A stretch of DNA of 13,338 nucleotides from Actinomycetota bacterium (GTDB lineage Bacteria; Actinomycetota; UBA4738; HRBIN12), in the NCBI GenBank assembly GCA_004366195.1, contig SIRV01000211.1, forward strand, positions 1 through 13,338, given 5' to 3'. Under the pieces are notes generated by a model. It did no database searches, was not told where the DNA came from, and was given only the letters and a program-made list of their open reading frames with translations. This document shows, piece by piece, positions 1 to 7,025 of the stretch. Made by a program: the position numbers and the translations under genes. The first letter of the stretch is position 1; every line of letters starts with the position of its first letter.

Positions 1-2
1 CG

Positions 3-1397
3 CTACCGCACGAGCTCCTGGGTGAACCCGGCGAAGGCGTCCACGTACCGGGCGATGTCCTCCTCGGTGTGCTGCACCGAGATCGTCCACTGCTCCTCGT
101 CGCCGGGGGTCATGAACACGCCCCGGTTCACCATCCAGGTGAACGACGCGTAGAAGAGCTCGGGGATCGTCTCGAGGAAGTCCCGGTAGTTCGTGAGCGG
201 CTCCTTGCGGTAGGAGACGCAGCCCTTCGCGCCGAGGTCGACGGTGTGCGCCGGGATCCCGGTCTCGTCGATCGCCCGCTGGCAGCCCTCGGCGAGGAGC
301 GTCCCGAGCTTGCCGAGGTGCTCGTAGGCGTCCCTGGTGAGCACCTGGGTGAGGGCCGCGAGGCCGGCCGCCGCCGACAGCGGGTTCCCGTTGAAGGTCC
401 CCTGCTGGGCCGCGCCCTTCGTGACCCACTCCATGATGCTCGCGTCGCCGCCGAACGCCCCGATCACCGAGCCGCCGCCGATGGCCTTGGCCCAGCAGGC
501 GAGATGGGGCTTGACCCCGAACCGCTCGATGGCGCCCCCGTAGGCGATCGTGCCCCCGCACTTCACCTCGTCGAAGAGCAGCACCACCCCGGACCGGTCG
601 CAGAGGTCGCGCAGGGCCTGGAGGTACCCGGGCTTCGGCACCACGATCCCGATGTTCATCATCACCGGCTCGAGGATGAGCGCGGCGATCTCGTCCGCGT
701 GCTCGCGGAACAGGTCCTCGACGGCCTGCGCGTCGTTGAACGGCACGATGATCGTGTCCTGCCACATCGAGCGGGGGATGCCGCGCGAGGTGGGCTGGGT
801 CGTGTACGCCGATCCCGTCGTGTCCGCCGCCTCACCGCCCACGCTGTAGCGGACGCCGAGGGTGTCGGCCTCGGGGACGACCGAGAAGAGCAGCGCGTCG
901 TGGTGGCCGTGGTACGAGCCCTCCATCTTCACCACGCGGTCCTTGCCGGTCGCGGCTCGGGCCACCCGCAGGGCGTCCATCGTCGCCTCGGTGCCGGAGT
1001 TCACCAGGCGCACCTGGTCCACCCCGAACCGCTCGCAGATCGCCTCGGCGAGCTGCACCGTGAGCGGGGTCGTGACCGCGAAGTGGATCCCCTGGTCGGC
1101 CACCTTCCGGATGGCCTCCACGATCTTGGGGTGCGCGTGCCCGACCACGTTGACCCCGAACCCGCCGTGGAAGTCCACGTACTCGTTCCCGTCGACGTCC
1201 CAGACCCTCGGCCCGCGGCCGTGGTCCAGGTACACGGGGTAGGGGTCGCCGGCCTGGAAGTTCGAGGCCACGCCCTTCGGCAGGACCTTGACCGCTCGCT
1301 CGTACAGCTCCTTCGACCTCGGCGTGCGCTCCAGCAGCCTGCCGCGCTCGCGCTCGCTGATCTCGGCCGCGCGGGCCTTCAGACGCTCCACGTCCAC
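3..1397 (-). CDS. HemL-like class III (PLP-dependent) aminotransferase
   Basis: This 464-residue cytoplasmic protein belongs to fold-type I, class III aminotransferases and is closest in layout to glutamate-1-semialdehyde 2,1-aminomutase. Visible motifs are NSGTEA (133-138, phosphate binding), YHGHHD (162-167), EP (243-244), FDEV (275-278, Asp contacting the PLP pyridine nitrogen) and AKAIGGG with K304 as the Schiff-base lysine, then GTFNGNP (333-339). True HemL usually has FDEVMTGFR and LGKxIGGG. Here FDEV is followed by KCGG, and WAK precedes the IGGG, so the substrate may not be glutamate semialdehyde. The start is GTG at 1397, chosen because a strong GGAGG lies 9 bases upstream. The gene is complete, with TAG at 3-5. 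No other haem-synthesis gene is near. Family assignment is firm; the exact reaction is not. Confidence 0.85.
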   Translation of the reverse strand: MDVERLKARAAEISERERGRLLERTPRSKELYERAVKVLPKGVASNFQAGDPYPVYLDHGRGPRVWDVDGNEYVDFHGGFGVNVVGHAHPKIVEAIRKVADQGIHFAVTTPLTVQLAEAICERFGVDQVRLVNSGTEATMDALRVARAATGKDRVVKMEGSYHGHHDALLFSVVPEADTLGVRYSVGGEAADTTGSAYTTQPTSRGIPRSMWQDTIIVPFNDAQAVEDLFREHADEIAALILEPVMMNIGIVVPKPGYLQALRDLCDRSGVVLLFDEVKCGGTIAYGGAIERFGVKPHLACWAKAIGGGSVIGAFGGDASIMEWVTKGAAQQGTFNGNPLSAAAGLAALTQVLTRDAYEHLGKLGTLLAEGCQRAIDETGIPAHTVDLGAKGCVSYRKEPLTNYRDFLETIPELFYASFTWMVNRGVFMTPGDEEQWTISVQHTEEDIARYVDAFAGFTQELVR

Positions 1398-1420
1398 CCG
1401 TTATCACCTCCAGTGCCGGC

Positions 1421-1450
1421 AATCTACCCGCCCCCCTCCGGGGCCAGCAA
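1421..1450 (-). promoter_or_regulatory. Putative promoter of the HemL-like gene
   Basis: On the minus strand TTGCTG (1450-1445) is followed by an 18-base spacer and TAGATT (1426-1421). A start site near 1414 would give a short leader containing the GGAGGTGAT ribosome site before the GTG at 1397. It lies after the hairpin that closes yajQ, so the aminotransferase gene probably has its own transcript. This is a consensus match by eye only. Confidence 0.45.
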
Positions 1451-1469
1451 TAGGCCGGAACGGCGCTCC

Positions 1470-1501
1470 GACACCGCCGGATGGGACGCCCCGGCGGTGT
1501 C
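1470..1501 (-). terminator. Hairpin downstream of yajQ
   Basis: An 11-bp perfect inverted repeat (GACACCGCCGG at 1470-1480 with CCGGCGGTGTC at 1491-1501) and a 10-base loop begin 5 bases after the yajQ stop on the minus strand. No T-run follows, as is common for terminators in high-GC actinobacteria. It would separate yajQ from the downstream aminotransferase gene. Confidence 0.6.
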
Positions 1502-1505
1502 CGGA

Positions 1506-2003
1506 TCAGGGCCGGAAGTTCACGAACTGGAGGGCGATGCCGAAGTCCTGCTCCGTGAGCCTCCGGATCAGCTCCTGGAGGTCGTCCTTGCTCTTGCCGG
1601 AGACCCGGACCTGGTCCTGCTGGATCTGGGCCTGGACCTTCAGGCCGGTCTTCTTGATGAACCGGACGAGCTCGCGGGCCTTGTCCTGGCTGATCCCGAC
1701 GTTCACGTTCAGGACCTGCTTCACGGTGCCCTTGGCCGCCGGCTGGATCGGGCCGAAGTGGATCGCCTTGAGGCTGATCTCGCGCCGGACGGCCTTCTCC
1801 TTGAAGACCTCGACGGCCGCCTTCAGGCGGTCCTCCGTGCTCGAGCGCAGCTCGATGAGGGTCTCGTCCTGGCTGATCGAGGTGCCGGTGTCCTTGAAGT
1901 CGAAACGGGTCGAGATCTCGCGTCGGGCCTGGTCCACGGCGTTCGTGACCTCAGGCATCGAGACCTGCGAGACGATGTCGAAGGAGAACTCGGTCTTGGC
2001 CAT
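1506..2003 (-). CDS. yajQ: YajQ family nucleotide-binding protein (UPF0234/DUF520)
   Basis: This 165-residue protein is full length for the YajQ family. It has the typical opening (SFDIVSQV, residues 7-14), the STRFDFK segment (31-37) and the family end ALQFVNFR (155-163). The family folds as two ferredoxin-like domains and binds nucleotides; some proteobacterial members bind cyclic di-GMP. Whether this one does cannot be read from the sequence. The ATG at 2003 has only a weak GGGGA before it. A TAGCAT element ends 6 bases before the ATG, so translation may be leaderless. It is transcribed away from tRNA-Tyr and closed by a strong hairpin. Confidence 0.95.
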   Translation of the reverse strand: MAKTEFSFDIVSQVSMPEVTNAVDQARREISTRFDFKDTGTSISQDETLIELRSSTEDRLKAAVEVFKEKAVRREISLKAIHFGPIQPAAKGTVKQVLNVNVGISQDKARELVRFIKKTGLKVQAQIQQDQVRVSGKSKDDLQELIRRLTEQDFGIALQFVNFRP

Positions 2004-2009
2004 GTCCCC

Positions 2010-2015
2010 ATGCTA
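2010..2015 (-). promoter_or_regulatory. Possible -10 element of yajQ, suggesting a leaderless mRNA
   Basis: TAGCAT on the minus strand (actinobacterial TANNNT form) ends 6 bases before the yajQ ATG. Transcription would start at or next to the start codon. No convincing -35 element is seen 17 bases further upstream, which is GC only. Confidence 0.35.
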
Positions 2016-2068
2016 CGTCGCCCCGCCCCGGCGGGCCCCGGGCCCGCCGACGGCGTCCCGGCCGTTGC

Positions 2069-2074
2069 TATCCT
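2069..2074 (+). promoter_or_regulatory. Possible -10 element of tRNA-Tyr
   Basis: TATCCT lies 11 bases before the mature 5' end of tRNA-Tyr. No clear -35 hexamer is visible at 16-18 bases. The AT-richer stretch 2065-2085 stands out from the GC-rich surroundings. Confidence 0.35.
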
Positions 2075-2085
2075 TGCTTGCGTTC

Positions 2086-2171
2086 GGGGGGATGCCCGAG
2101 CGGCCAAAGGGAGCGGTCTGTAAAATCGCCGGCGTACGCCTACGGAGGTTCGAATCCTCCTCCCCCCACCA
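2086..2171 (+). tRNA. tRNA-Tyr (anticodon GTA)
   Basis: Acceptor strands GGGGGGA (2086-2092) and TCCCCCC (2161-2167) pair fully. The anticodon stem GCGGT/ATCGC encloses loop CTGTAAA with anticodon GTA at 2120-2122. There is a long variable arm, as expected for a class II bacterial tRNA-Tyr, and a T arm with TTCGAAT. The discriminator A is followed by an encoded CCA (2169-2171), which the other three tRNAs here lack. It lies on the plus strand between minus-strand genes and converges on the HIT-like gene. Confidence 0.97.
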
Positions 2172-2190
2172 CCGGAAGCGGCGGTCCGCG

Positions 2191-2505
2191 TCAGCCCCAC
2201 CGCCCGTGGAGCTCGCTCGCGGGGTCGAAGAACCCGCCGGCCGGTCGAGCGTGGGCGTGCCAGTGGTCGGGGATCCGCCGGCGCTCGAGGTCGATCCAGT
2301 AGCCCTCCTCCCCGTACCGGGCTGCCGCCACGCGTTCCAGGCGAGCGAGGAGCTGGGCCTCGCGCCGGGGGTCCGGCAGGCCGTGGGTGCGCCACACGAC
2401 CATCGGCGTGCGGCAGACGAGGCAGTCGGCCACCCAGCACTCCTCGTCCTCGAAGTGCCAGTCGGTGACCCGCTCGGCCCGGCAGAGCAGGCAGTCCTCA
2501 CCCAT
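2191..2505 (-). CDS. Small HIT-like protein with two CxxC pairs
   Basis: This is a 104-residue protein starting at ATG 2505. The frame is open further upstream, but that part lies inside the DUF192 gene, and GGAG precedes this ATG. Two CxxC pairs are present (C5/C8 and C28/C31), probably binding one zinc. Near the end, IPDHWHAHARP (78-88) resembles the HIT-family signature of alternating histidines (H81, H83, H85) followed by a proline. The N-terminal CLLC followed by FEDEE also matches the CxFC...YEDE start of HIT hydrolases. HIT proteins hydrolyse or transfer nucleotides on phosphoramidates, dinucleoside polyphosphates or similar. The inserted second CxxC is unusual. It overlaps the DUF192 gene by 8 bases, implying translational coupling. 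Substrate is unknown; the HIT link is by eye. Confidence 0.75.
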   Translation of the reverse strand: MGEDCLLCRAERVTDWHFEDEECWVADCLVCRTPMVVWRTHGLPDPRREAQLLARLERVAAARYGEEGYWIDLERRRIPDHWHAHARPAGGFFDPASELHGRWG

Positions 2506-2959
2506 CGCCGATCTCCAGCGAGACGGTATCGCCGACGGCCACGCCGTGCCCTGTGAACCAGCCCGCGTTGGCCTCCGCGGCACCGACGAAGGGTGCGTCC
2601 GGTCCGTAGGTGGGGCAGGGGTCGGCGGTACACGGCTCCATGTCGAGGACGGCGAGGATGCGCCCCCGCTCGTCCCAGAAGGCGATCTGCAGGGGGATGA
2701 GCGTGTCCTTCATCCAGAACCGGGCGCGGACCGGCTCGTCCCAGAGGAAGACCATCCCGGCGTCGGCGGGCAGCGACGAGCGACCGGAGAGCCCCCGGGC
2801 CCGCTCGGCAGCATCGTCGGCGACCTCCACCCGCAGCTCCACCCTCCCGGCCTCGGTCGAGATCGCGAGCCTGGCCGAACCGCCGCGCTCGCCGGCCCCC
2901 ACACATCCCACGACGCCCGTGAGGAGCAGCGGAACGAGGACGGCGAGGGCGCGGGCCAT
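2498..2959 (-). CDS. DUF192 lipoprotein
   Basis: This 153-residue exported protein has a short positive N-terminus, a hydrophobic stretch (4-17) and a lipobox VVGC with C19 as the lipidated cysteine. The rest is a DUF192 domain (about 30-150): ERARGLSGR (52-60), GMVFLW (68-73), FWMKDT (81-86) followed by IPLQIAFWD, and a C-terminal VGDTVSLE. The family is a small beta-barrel found in bacteria and archaea with no settled function. The ATG at 2959 has a GGAGG only 1 base upstream, too close for normal use, and no alternative start preserves the signal sequence. The stop overlaps the start of the HIT-like gene, so the two probably form an operon. Confidence 0.9.
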   Translation of the reverse strand: MARALAVLVPLLLTGVVGCVGAGERGGSARLAISTEAGRVELRVEVADDAAERARGLSGRSSLPADAGMVFLWDEPVRARFWMKDTLIPLQIAFWDERGRILAVLDMEPCTADPCPTYGPDAPFVGAAEANAGWFTGHGVAVGDTVSLEIGDG

Positions 2960-2996
2960 GCCTCCATGGTGCCACGGGGCGCGACGCCCGGGCGGG

Positions 2997-3002
2997 TATC
3001 AT
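2997..3002 (+). promoter_or_regulatory. Possible -10 element of tRNA-Thr
   Basis: TATCAT lies 12 bases before the mature 5' end of tRNA-Thr in otherwise GC-only DNA. No recognisable -35 hexamer is seen upstream. The 55-bp gap also has to hold the divergent DUF192 promoter. Confidence 0.35.
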
Positions 3003-3014
3003 GGCCGCGCCGAG

Positions 3015-3087
3015 GCCGGAGTAGCTCAGTCGGCAGAGCACCTCCATGGTAAGGAGGGGGTCAGGGGTTCGAGTCCCCTCTCCGGCT
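3015..3087 (+). tRNA. tRNA-Thr (anticodon GGT)
   Basis: Acceptor GCCGGAG (3015-3021) pairs with CTCCGGC (3080-3086), with discriminator T3087. The anticodon stem CCTCC/GGAGG encloses ATGGTAA with anticodon GGT at 3048-3050. The T arm has AGGGG TTCGAGT CCCCT. No CCA is encoded (CGA follows). It precedes tRNA-Met and tuf in the same direction. Confidence 0.97.
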
Positions 3088-3108
3088 CGAGTGGCGGCCC
3101 TCGAGTGG
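3086..3108 (+). repeat. 9-bp direct repeat at the 3' end of tRNA-Thr
   Basis: CTCGAGTGG occurs at 3086-3094 and again at 3100-3108, separated by CGGCC. The first copy overlaps the last two bases of the tRNA. It may be a chance or slippage duplication; no second attachment site or integrase is present. Confidence 0.5.
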
Positions 3109-3167
3109 GGTCCGTGGAACGGGGCGGCTGGGGCAGACCGCTGGACGGCCCGGGGGTCGGCCGACGG

Positions 3168-3196
3168 CTGCCGAGGCGCGTCGGCCCAGGTAAACT
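3168..3196 (+). promoter_or_regulatory. Putative promoter of tRNA-Met - tuf - rpmG
   Basis: CTGCCG (3168-3173), a 17-base spacer and TAAACT (3191-3196) lie just upstream of tRNA-Met. A start near 3203 would place the tRNA close to the 5' end of a transcript that can continue into tuf 40 bases after the tRNA. The -35 resembles the TTGCCG found before tRNA-Trp. Confidence 0.5.
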
Positions 3197-3209
3197 GTGT
3201 GATCGCCTC

Positions 3210-3281
3210 GGCGGGGTAGCTCAGTGGCAGAGCAAGCGGCTCATAATCGCTGTGTCGCGGGTTCGAATCCCGCCCCCGCTA
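3210..3281 (+). tRNA. tRNA-Met (anticodon CAT, probably elongator)
   Basis: Acceptor GGCGGGG (3210-3216) pairs with CCCCGCT (3274-3280), giving a G1-U72 wobble, with discriminator A3281. The anticodon stem AGCGG/TCGCT encloses CTCATAA with anticodon CAT at 3242-3244. It lacks the three consecutive G-C pairs of initiator tRNA in the anticodon stem, so it is elongator Met or possibly a lysidine-modified Ile tRNA. Its position after tRNA-Thr and before rpmG matches the actinobacterial Thr-Met pair, which favours Met. No CCA is encoded. Confidence 0.92.
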
Positions 3282-3321
3282 CGGAGCGATCCCCAGGAGA
3301 CCGGGACCGGAGGAGCACGAG

Positions 3322-4506
<1,185 letters not shown>

Positions 4507-4515
4507 GGCGGGACC

Positions 4516-4680
4516 GTGGCGAAGACCGACAACCGACCGAAGATCACGCTCGCCTGCACCGAGTGCAAGCGCCGGAACTACGTCACGGTCAAGAACCGCC
4601 TGAACGACCGCGACCGGATCGAGCTGAAGAAGTACTGCCGGTGGTGCCGCCGGCACACGGTGCACCGCGAGACGCGCTGA
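4516..4680 (+). CDS. rpmG: 50S ribosomal protein L33
   Basis: This 54-residue protein starts with GTG at 4516 and is the zinc-binding type of L33. Two CxxC pairs are visible: C14/C17 (ACTECK) and C41/C44 (CRWC). The central segment NYVTVKNRLN and the basic C-terminus are typical of the family. L33 sits in the large subunit near the E site. It begins 9 bases after the tuf stop, with a weak GGGCGGGA as ribosome site, so coupling to tuf is likely. A small hairpin (GGCCG at 4683-4687 with CGGCC at 4693-4697) follows its stop and might weaken read-through into the next gene. Confidence 0.97.
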   Translation: MAKTDNRPKITLACTECKRRNYVTVKNRLNDRDRIELKKYCRWCRRHTVHRETR

Positions 4681-4714
4681 GGGGCCGGATCGCGGCCGTG
4701 CGGGGGCGCGCCGG

Positions 4715-5263
4715 ATGAGCCGACCATCGGAGCGCGGGACCGGCATCGCCGGGGTGCGGCTGCTCGCGCTGGTCCGTCACCCCGACCGCCGCGGCTGGTT
4801 CGCCGAGGACTACCGCGCCTCCTGGCTCCCCGAGGCCCGCGCCATGGTGCAGGGGAACGCCTCGTTCTCGCGCGCCGGCGTGCTCCGGGGCCTGCACTTC
4901 CATCGGAACCAGGCCGATTGGTGGACCGTGCTCGCCGGCCGGGCCTTCGTCGGCCTCTACGACCTCCGCGTGGGGTCCCCGACCGAGGGCGTCGGCGTCG
5001 GCCTGCGGCTCGACGCCGACGAGGAGCTCCGCGGCCTGTACATCCCGGCCGGGGTGGCCCACGGCTTCTACGCCGAGCGCGACCTCATCCTCCACTACCT
5101 CGTGGACGCCGAGCACACCGGCGCCGACGAGCACGGGCTGGCCTGGGACGACCCGGCCCTGGGGATCCCCTGGCCGGACCCGCAGCCCATCCTCTCCGAG
5201 CGCGACCGCTCGAACCCACCCCTCGCCGAGGTGCTGCGGGACCCCCCGCCGTACGGGGCCTGA
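4715..5263 (+). CDS. RmlC-like (dTDP-4-dehydrorhamnose 3,5-epimerase family) cupin protein
   Basis: This 182-residue protein has the RmlC family layout: RRGWFAEDYR (25-34), NASFSRAGVLRGLHFH (48-63), IPAGVAHGF (110-118), WDDPALGIPWP (144-154) and ILSERD (159-164). RmlC epimerises C3 and C5 of dTDP-4-keto-6-deoxyglucose in the cytoplasm, on the path to dTDP-rhamnose. H61 and D164 match the family His-Asp pair. The lysine expected shortly after the His motif and the usual tyrosine pair before the acidic C-terminal segment are replaced (about D68 and A132/E133), so it may have another sugar substrate or a single-epimerase role. No rmlA, rmlB or rmlD gene is near. It follows rpmG by 34 bases with no clear ribosome site, and converges on the response regulator gene. 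Confidence 0.85.
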   Translation: MSRPSERGTGIAGVRLLALVRHPDRRGWFAEDYRASWLPEARAMVQGNASFSRAGVLRGLHFHRNQADWWTVLAGRAFVGLYDLRVGSPTEGVGVGLRLDADEELRGLYIPAGVAHGFYAERDLILHYLVDAEHTGADEHGLAWDDPALGIPWPDPQPILSERDRSNPPLAEVLRDPPPYGA

Positions 5264-5267
5264 GCGG

Positions 5268-5289
5268 GGGCCGACCGCGGACCCGGCCC
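5268..5289. terminator. Hairpin between convergent genes
   Basis: GGGCCG (5268-5273) and CGGCCC (5284-5289) form a 6-bp stem around a 10-base loop that itself contains CCGCGG. It fills the 25-bp gap between the epimerase-like gene and the response regulator and could terminate both. There is no T-run. Confidence 0.4.
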
Positions 5290-5987
5290 TACCCGACGAC
5301 GTCCTCGGTGAGGTCGACCGTGGTGACGAGCCCGTGACGGATGGCGAGCACCAGGGCCTCCATCTTCGAGTGGACCCCGAGCTTCAGCAGGATGTTCTGG
5401 ACGTGGGTCCGCAGGGTGTGGGGGCTCATGCCGAGGGTCTTCGCGATCTCCTCCGGCGAGGCCCCGGTGGCCATGCGCTCCAGCACCTGCCGCTCCCGCG
5501 GCGTGAGCCGCTGGAGCCGCGTCGCGGCGTCGGCCTCGGCCGAGCGCCGGTGGCGGAGCCGACGGAGGGCCGACTCGACCTCGTCCTCGTCGTGGATCGG
5601 CTCGCCCCGGTACGCCCGGCGCACCGCGTCGGCCACCGTCGCCACGGCCTCCGTCTTGCGCAGCAGGCCGATCGCTCCAGCCTGGACGGCGCGGGCGAGC
5701 AGGAGGGGGTCTTCGTGCCCGGAGAGGATCAGCACGCGCGCCTCGGGATCGGACCCCTTGATCCGGCGGGTGGCCTCGATCCCGCTCATCCCCGGCATCG
5801 CGACGTCCATGAGCACGACGTCGGGCCGGTGGCGGCGGACCGCCTCGAGCGCGCCCTCCCCATCGGTGACGACGTCCACGACCGTGAGGTCCCGCTCGTG
5901 GCGCAGCGCCAGCTGGAGCGCCTCGCCGAAGGTCCGCTCGTCGTCCACGATGAGGACGGCGATCGTCCGGGTCCCGGTCCTGGCCAT
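5289..5987 (-). CDS. NarL/LuxR-family response regulator
   Basis: This 232-residue protein has an N-terminal receiver domain (about 9-120) with acidic pair D15/D16, phospho-acceptor D61 (LMDVAMPG), S89 and K111. A linker follows, then a LuxR-type helix-turn-helix (about 163-225) with LTPRERQVLERMATG and SPEEIAKTLGMSPHTLRTHVQNIL. All key receiver residues are present, so phosphorylation-dependent DNA binding is expected. No histidine kinase is encoded in the window, so its partner is unknown. It is divergent from the HadA/HadB-like operon across a 176-bp gap and could act there; that is inference. The ATG at 5987 has no strong ribosome site. Confidence 0.93.
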   Translation of the reverse strand: MARTGTRTIAVLIVDDERTFGEALQLALRHERDLTVVDVVTDGEGALEAVRRHRPDVVLMDVAMPGMSGIEATRRIKGSDPEARVLILSGHEDPLLLARAVQAGAIGLLRKTEAVATVADAVRRAYRGEPIHDEDEVESALRRLRHRRSAEADAATRLQRLTPRERQVLERMATGASPEEIAKTLGMSPHTLRTHVQNILLKLGVHSKMEALVLAIRHGLVTTVDLTEDVVG

Positions 5988-6163
5988 CGCTAGCCCACGT
6001 CCCCCTCGTTCGATCGGTCGGCGACCGCGGCGCCTCGGGTCGCGTTGCCGTCGTCGCCTCCGGCTGCGAACGTAGTGGGCGCCATGGGGGCTTGTGTATC
6101 CCGCCGATGGGAGACGGCCGCCCGGCGGACCGGTGTGTCGGACGAACGGCCGGGGGTGCGCTC

Positions 6164-6568
6164 GTGCCGTTGAACCCTGCGCTGGAAGGCAGGGCGTACC
6201 CGCCGGTGCGGTTCGTGGTCGAGAGCGAGCGCGTGCGTCGGTTCGCCGAAGCCGTCGGCTCCGCTGGGGCGGACGACGGGGTGCCGCCCACGTTCGCCAC
6301 GGCGCCGGAGATCGAGGCCGGGCTGGCCCGCGTCGTCGCCGACCCCGAGCTCGGCCTGGACTTCACCCGGGTCGTCCACGGCGAGCAGGAGTACGAGTGG
6401 CGCCGTCCGTTCAGGGTGGGGGAGACGCTCGAGGTGCGCTCGAGGATCGAGAGCATCCGGACCAAGGGCGGCCACGGGTTCCTGACCATCCGCACCGAGA
6501 TGCTCGACGAGGACGGCGAGACGGTGGTCCTCGCGCGCTCGACGTTGATCGAGCGGGGGGAGGTCTGA
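6164..6568 (+). CDS. HadA-like MaoC/FAS1-type dehydratase subunit
   Basis: This is a 134-residue hot-dog-fold protein of the MaoC N-terminal-like group. The family opening LNPALEGRAYPP (3-14) supports the GTG start at 6164, preceded by GGGGG. The frame is open back to an ATG at 6092, but those residues do not resemble the family. FAEAVG (27-32), PPTFAT (41-46), VVHGEQEYEWRRPFRVGETL (70-89) and the closing STLIERGE are typical. This subunit usually lacks the catalytic Asp-His pair and forms a heterodimer with a HadB-type partner, here the next gene. Such dimers dehydrate 3-hydroxyacyl-ACP (FAS-II) or 3-hydroxyacyl-CoA. Position near rpmG and secE matches mycobacterial hadA. Symbol is withheld because the pathway here is not shown. 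Confidence 0.85.
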   Translation: MPLNPALEGRAYPPVRFVVESERVRRFAEAVGSAGADDGVPPTFATAPEIEAGLARVVADPELGLDFTRVVHGEQEYEWRRPFRVGETLEVRSRIESIRTKGGHGFLTIRTEMLDEDGETVVLARSTLIERGEV

Positions 6569-6569
6569 G

Positions 6570-7001
6570 GTGTCGCCGTCGTCCCCCCGCCTCGAGGACC
6601 TCGCCCCCGGGCAGGCCGTCCCCGAGCTCGCCATGGCCGTCACGCGCGAGCGGATCGCCGCGTACGCCGAGGCCTCCGGCGACCGCAACCCCCTGCACCT
6701 GGACGACGCCTTCGCCCGCTCGGTCGGCTTCCCCGGCCTCATCGCCCACGGGATGCTCACCATGGGGCACCTGGCGACCTGCCTCACGCGATGGGCCGGC
6801 GACCCCGGGGCCCTGCGGCGGCTGCGGGTCCAGTTCCGAGCGCCGGTGCTCGCGGGCGAGACGATCGTCGCGGGCGGGACCGTGCGCGAGGTCGACCCCG
6901 TCGAGCGTCGGGTCGTGCTCGACGTGTGGGTGCGCCTGGAGCGCGAGGGCCGCACCGAGCACCCGATCCGGCGCGGGGAAGCCGAGCTGCGGCTGCCCTG
7001 A
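6570..7001 (+). CDS. HadB-like MaoC-type (R)-hydratase/dehydratase subunit
   Basis: This 143-residue protein starts with GTG at 6570, one base after the HadA-like stop, with GGGAGG 6 bases upstream. It carries the hydratase-2 motif: YAEASGDRNPLHLDD (32-46), with D38 and H43 as the probable catalytic pair and N40, then IAHGML (58-63). It should be the catalytic half of a heterodimer with the preceding protein, removing water from (3R)-hydroxyacyl thioesters. In mycobacteria the equivalent pair works in mycolate elongation; mycolates should not be assumed here. No hadC-type gene follows. It converges on the coiled-coil gene. Confidence 0.9.
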   Translation: MSPSSPRLEDLAPGQAVPELAMAVTRERIAAYAEASGDRNPLHLDDAFARSVGFPGLIAHGMLTMGHLATCLTRWAGDPGALRRLRVQFRAPVLAGETIVAGGTVREVDPVERRVVLDVWVRLEREGRTEHPIRRGEAELRLP

Positions 7002-7003
7002 CC

Positions 7004-7018
7004 GCGCGCCACCCGCGC
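7004..7018. terminator. Short hairpin between hadB-like gene and coiled-coil gene
   Basis: GCGCG (7004-7008) and CGCGC (7014-7018) flank a 5-base loop in the 24-bp gap between two convergent stop codons. The stem is short and there is no T-run, so a terminator role is only possible. Confidence 0.25.
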
Positions 7019-7025
7019 CCTCCGG

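Noticed and set aside
69..2123. 684-codon open frame on the plus strand
   Set aside because: It runs antisense through the aminotransferase and yajQ genes and into tRNA-Tyr. Its product is low-complexity (Arg, Leu, Val, Asp), as expected for a shadow of high-GC genes.
3086..3108. Direct repeat at tRNA-Thr as an integration (att) site
   Set aside because: The copies are 5 bases apart, only 2 bases overlap the tRNA, and there is no integrase or mobile cargo between or near them.
6092..6163. Longer N-terminus for the HadA-like protein from ATG 6092
   Set aside because: The extra 24 residues do not resemble the family, whose members begin close to the LNPALEGR segment. GTG 6164 has GGGGG upstream.
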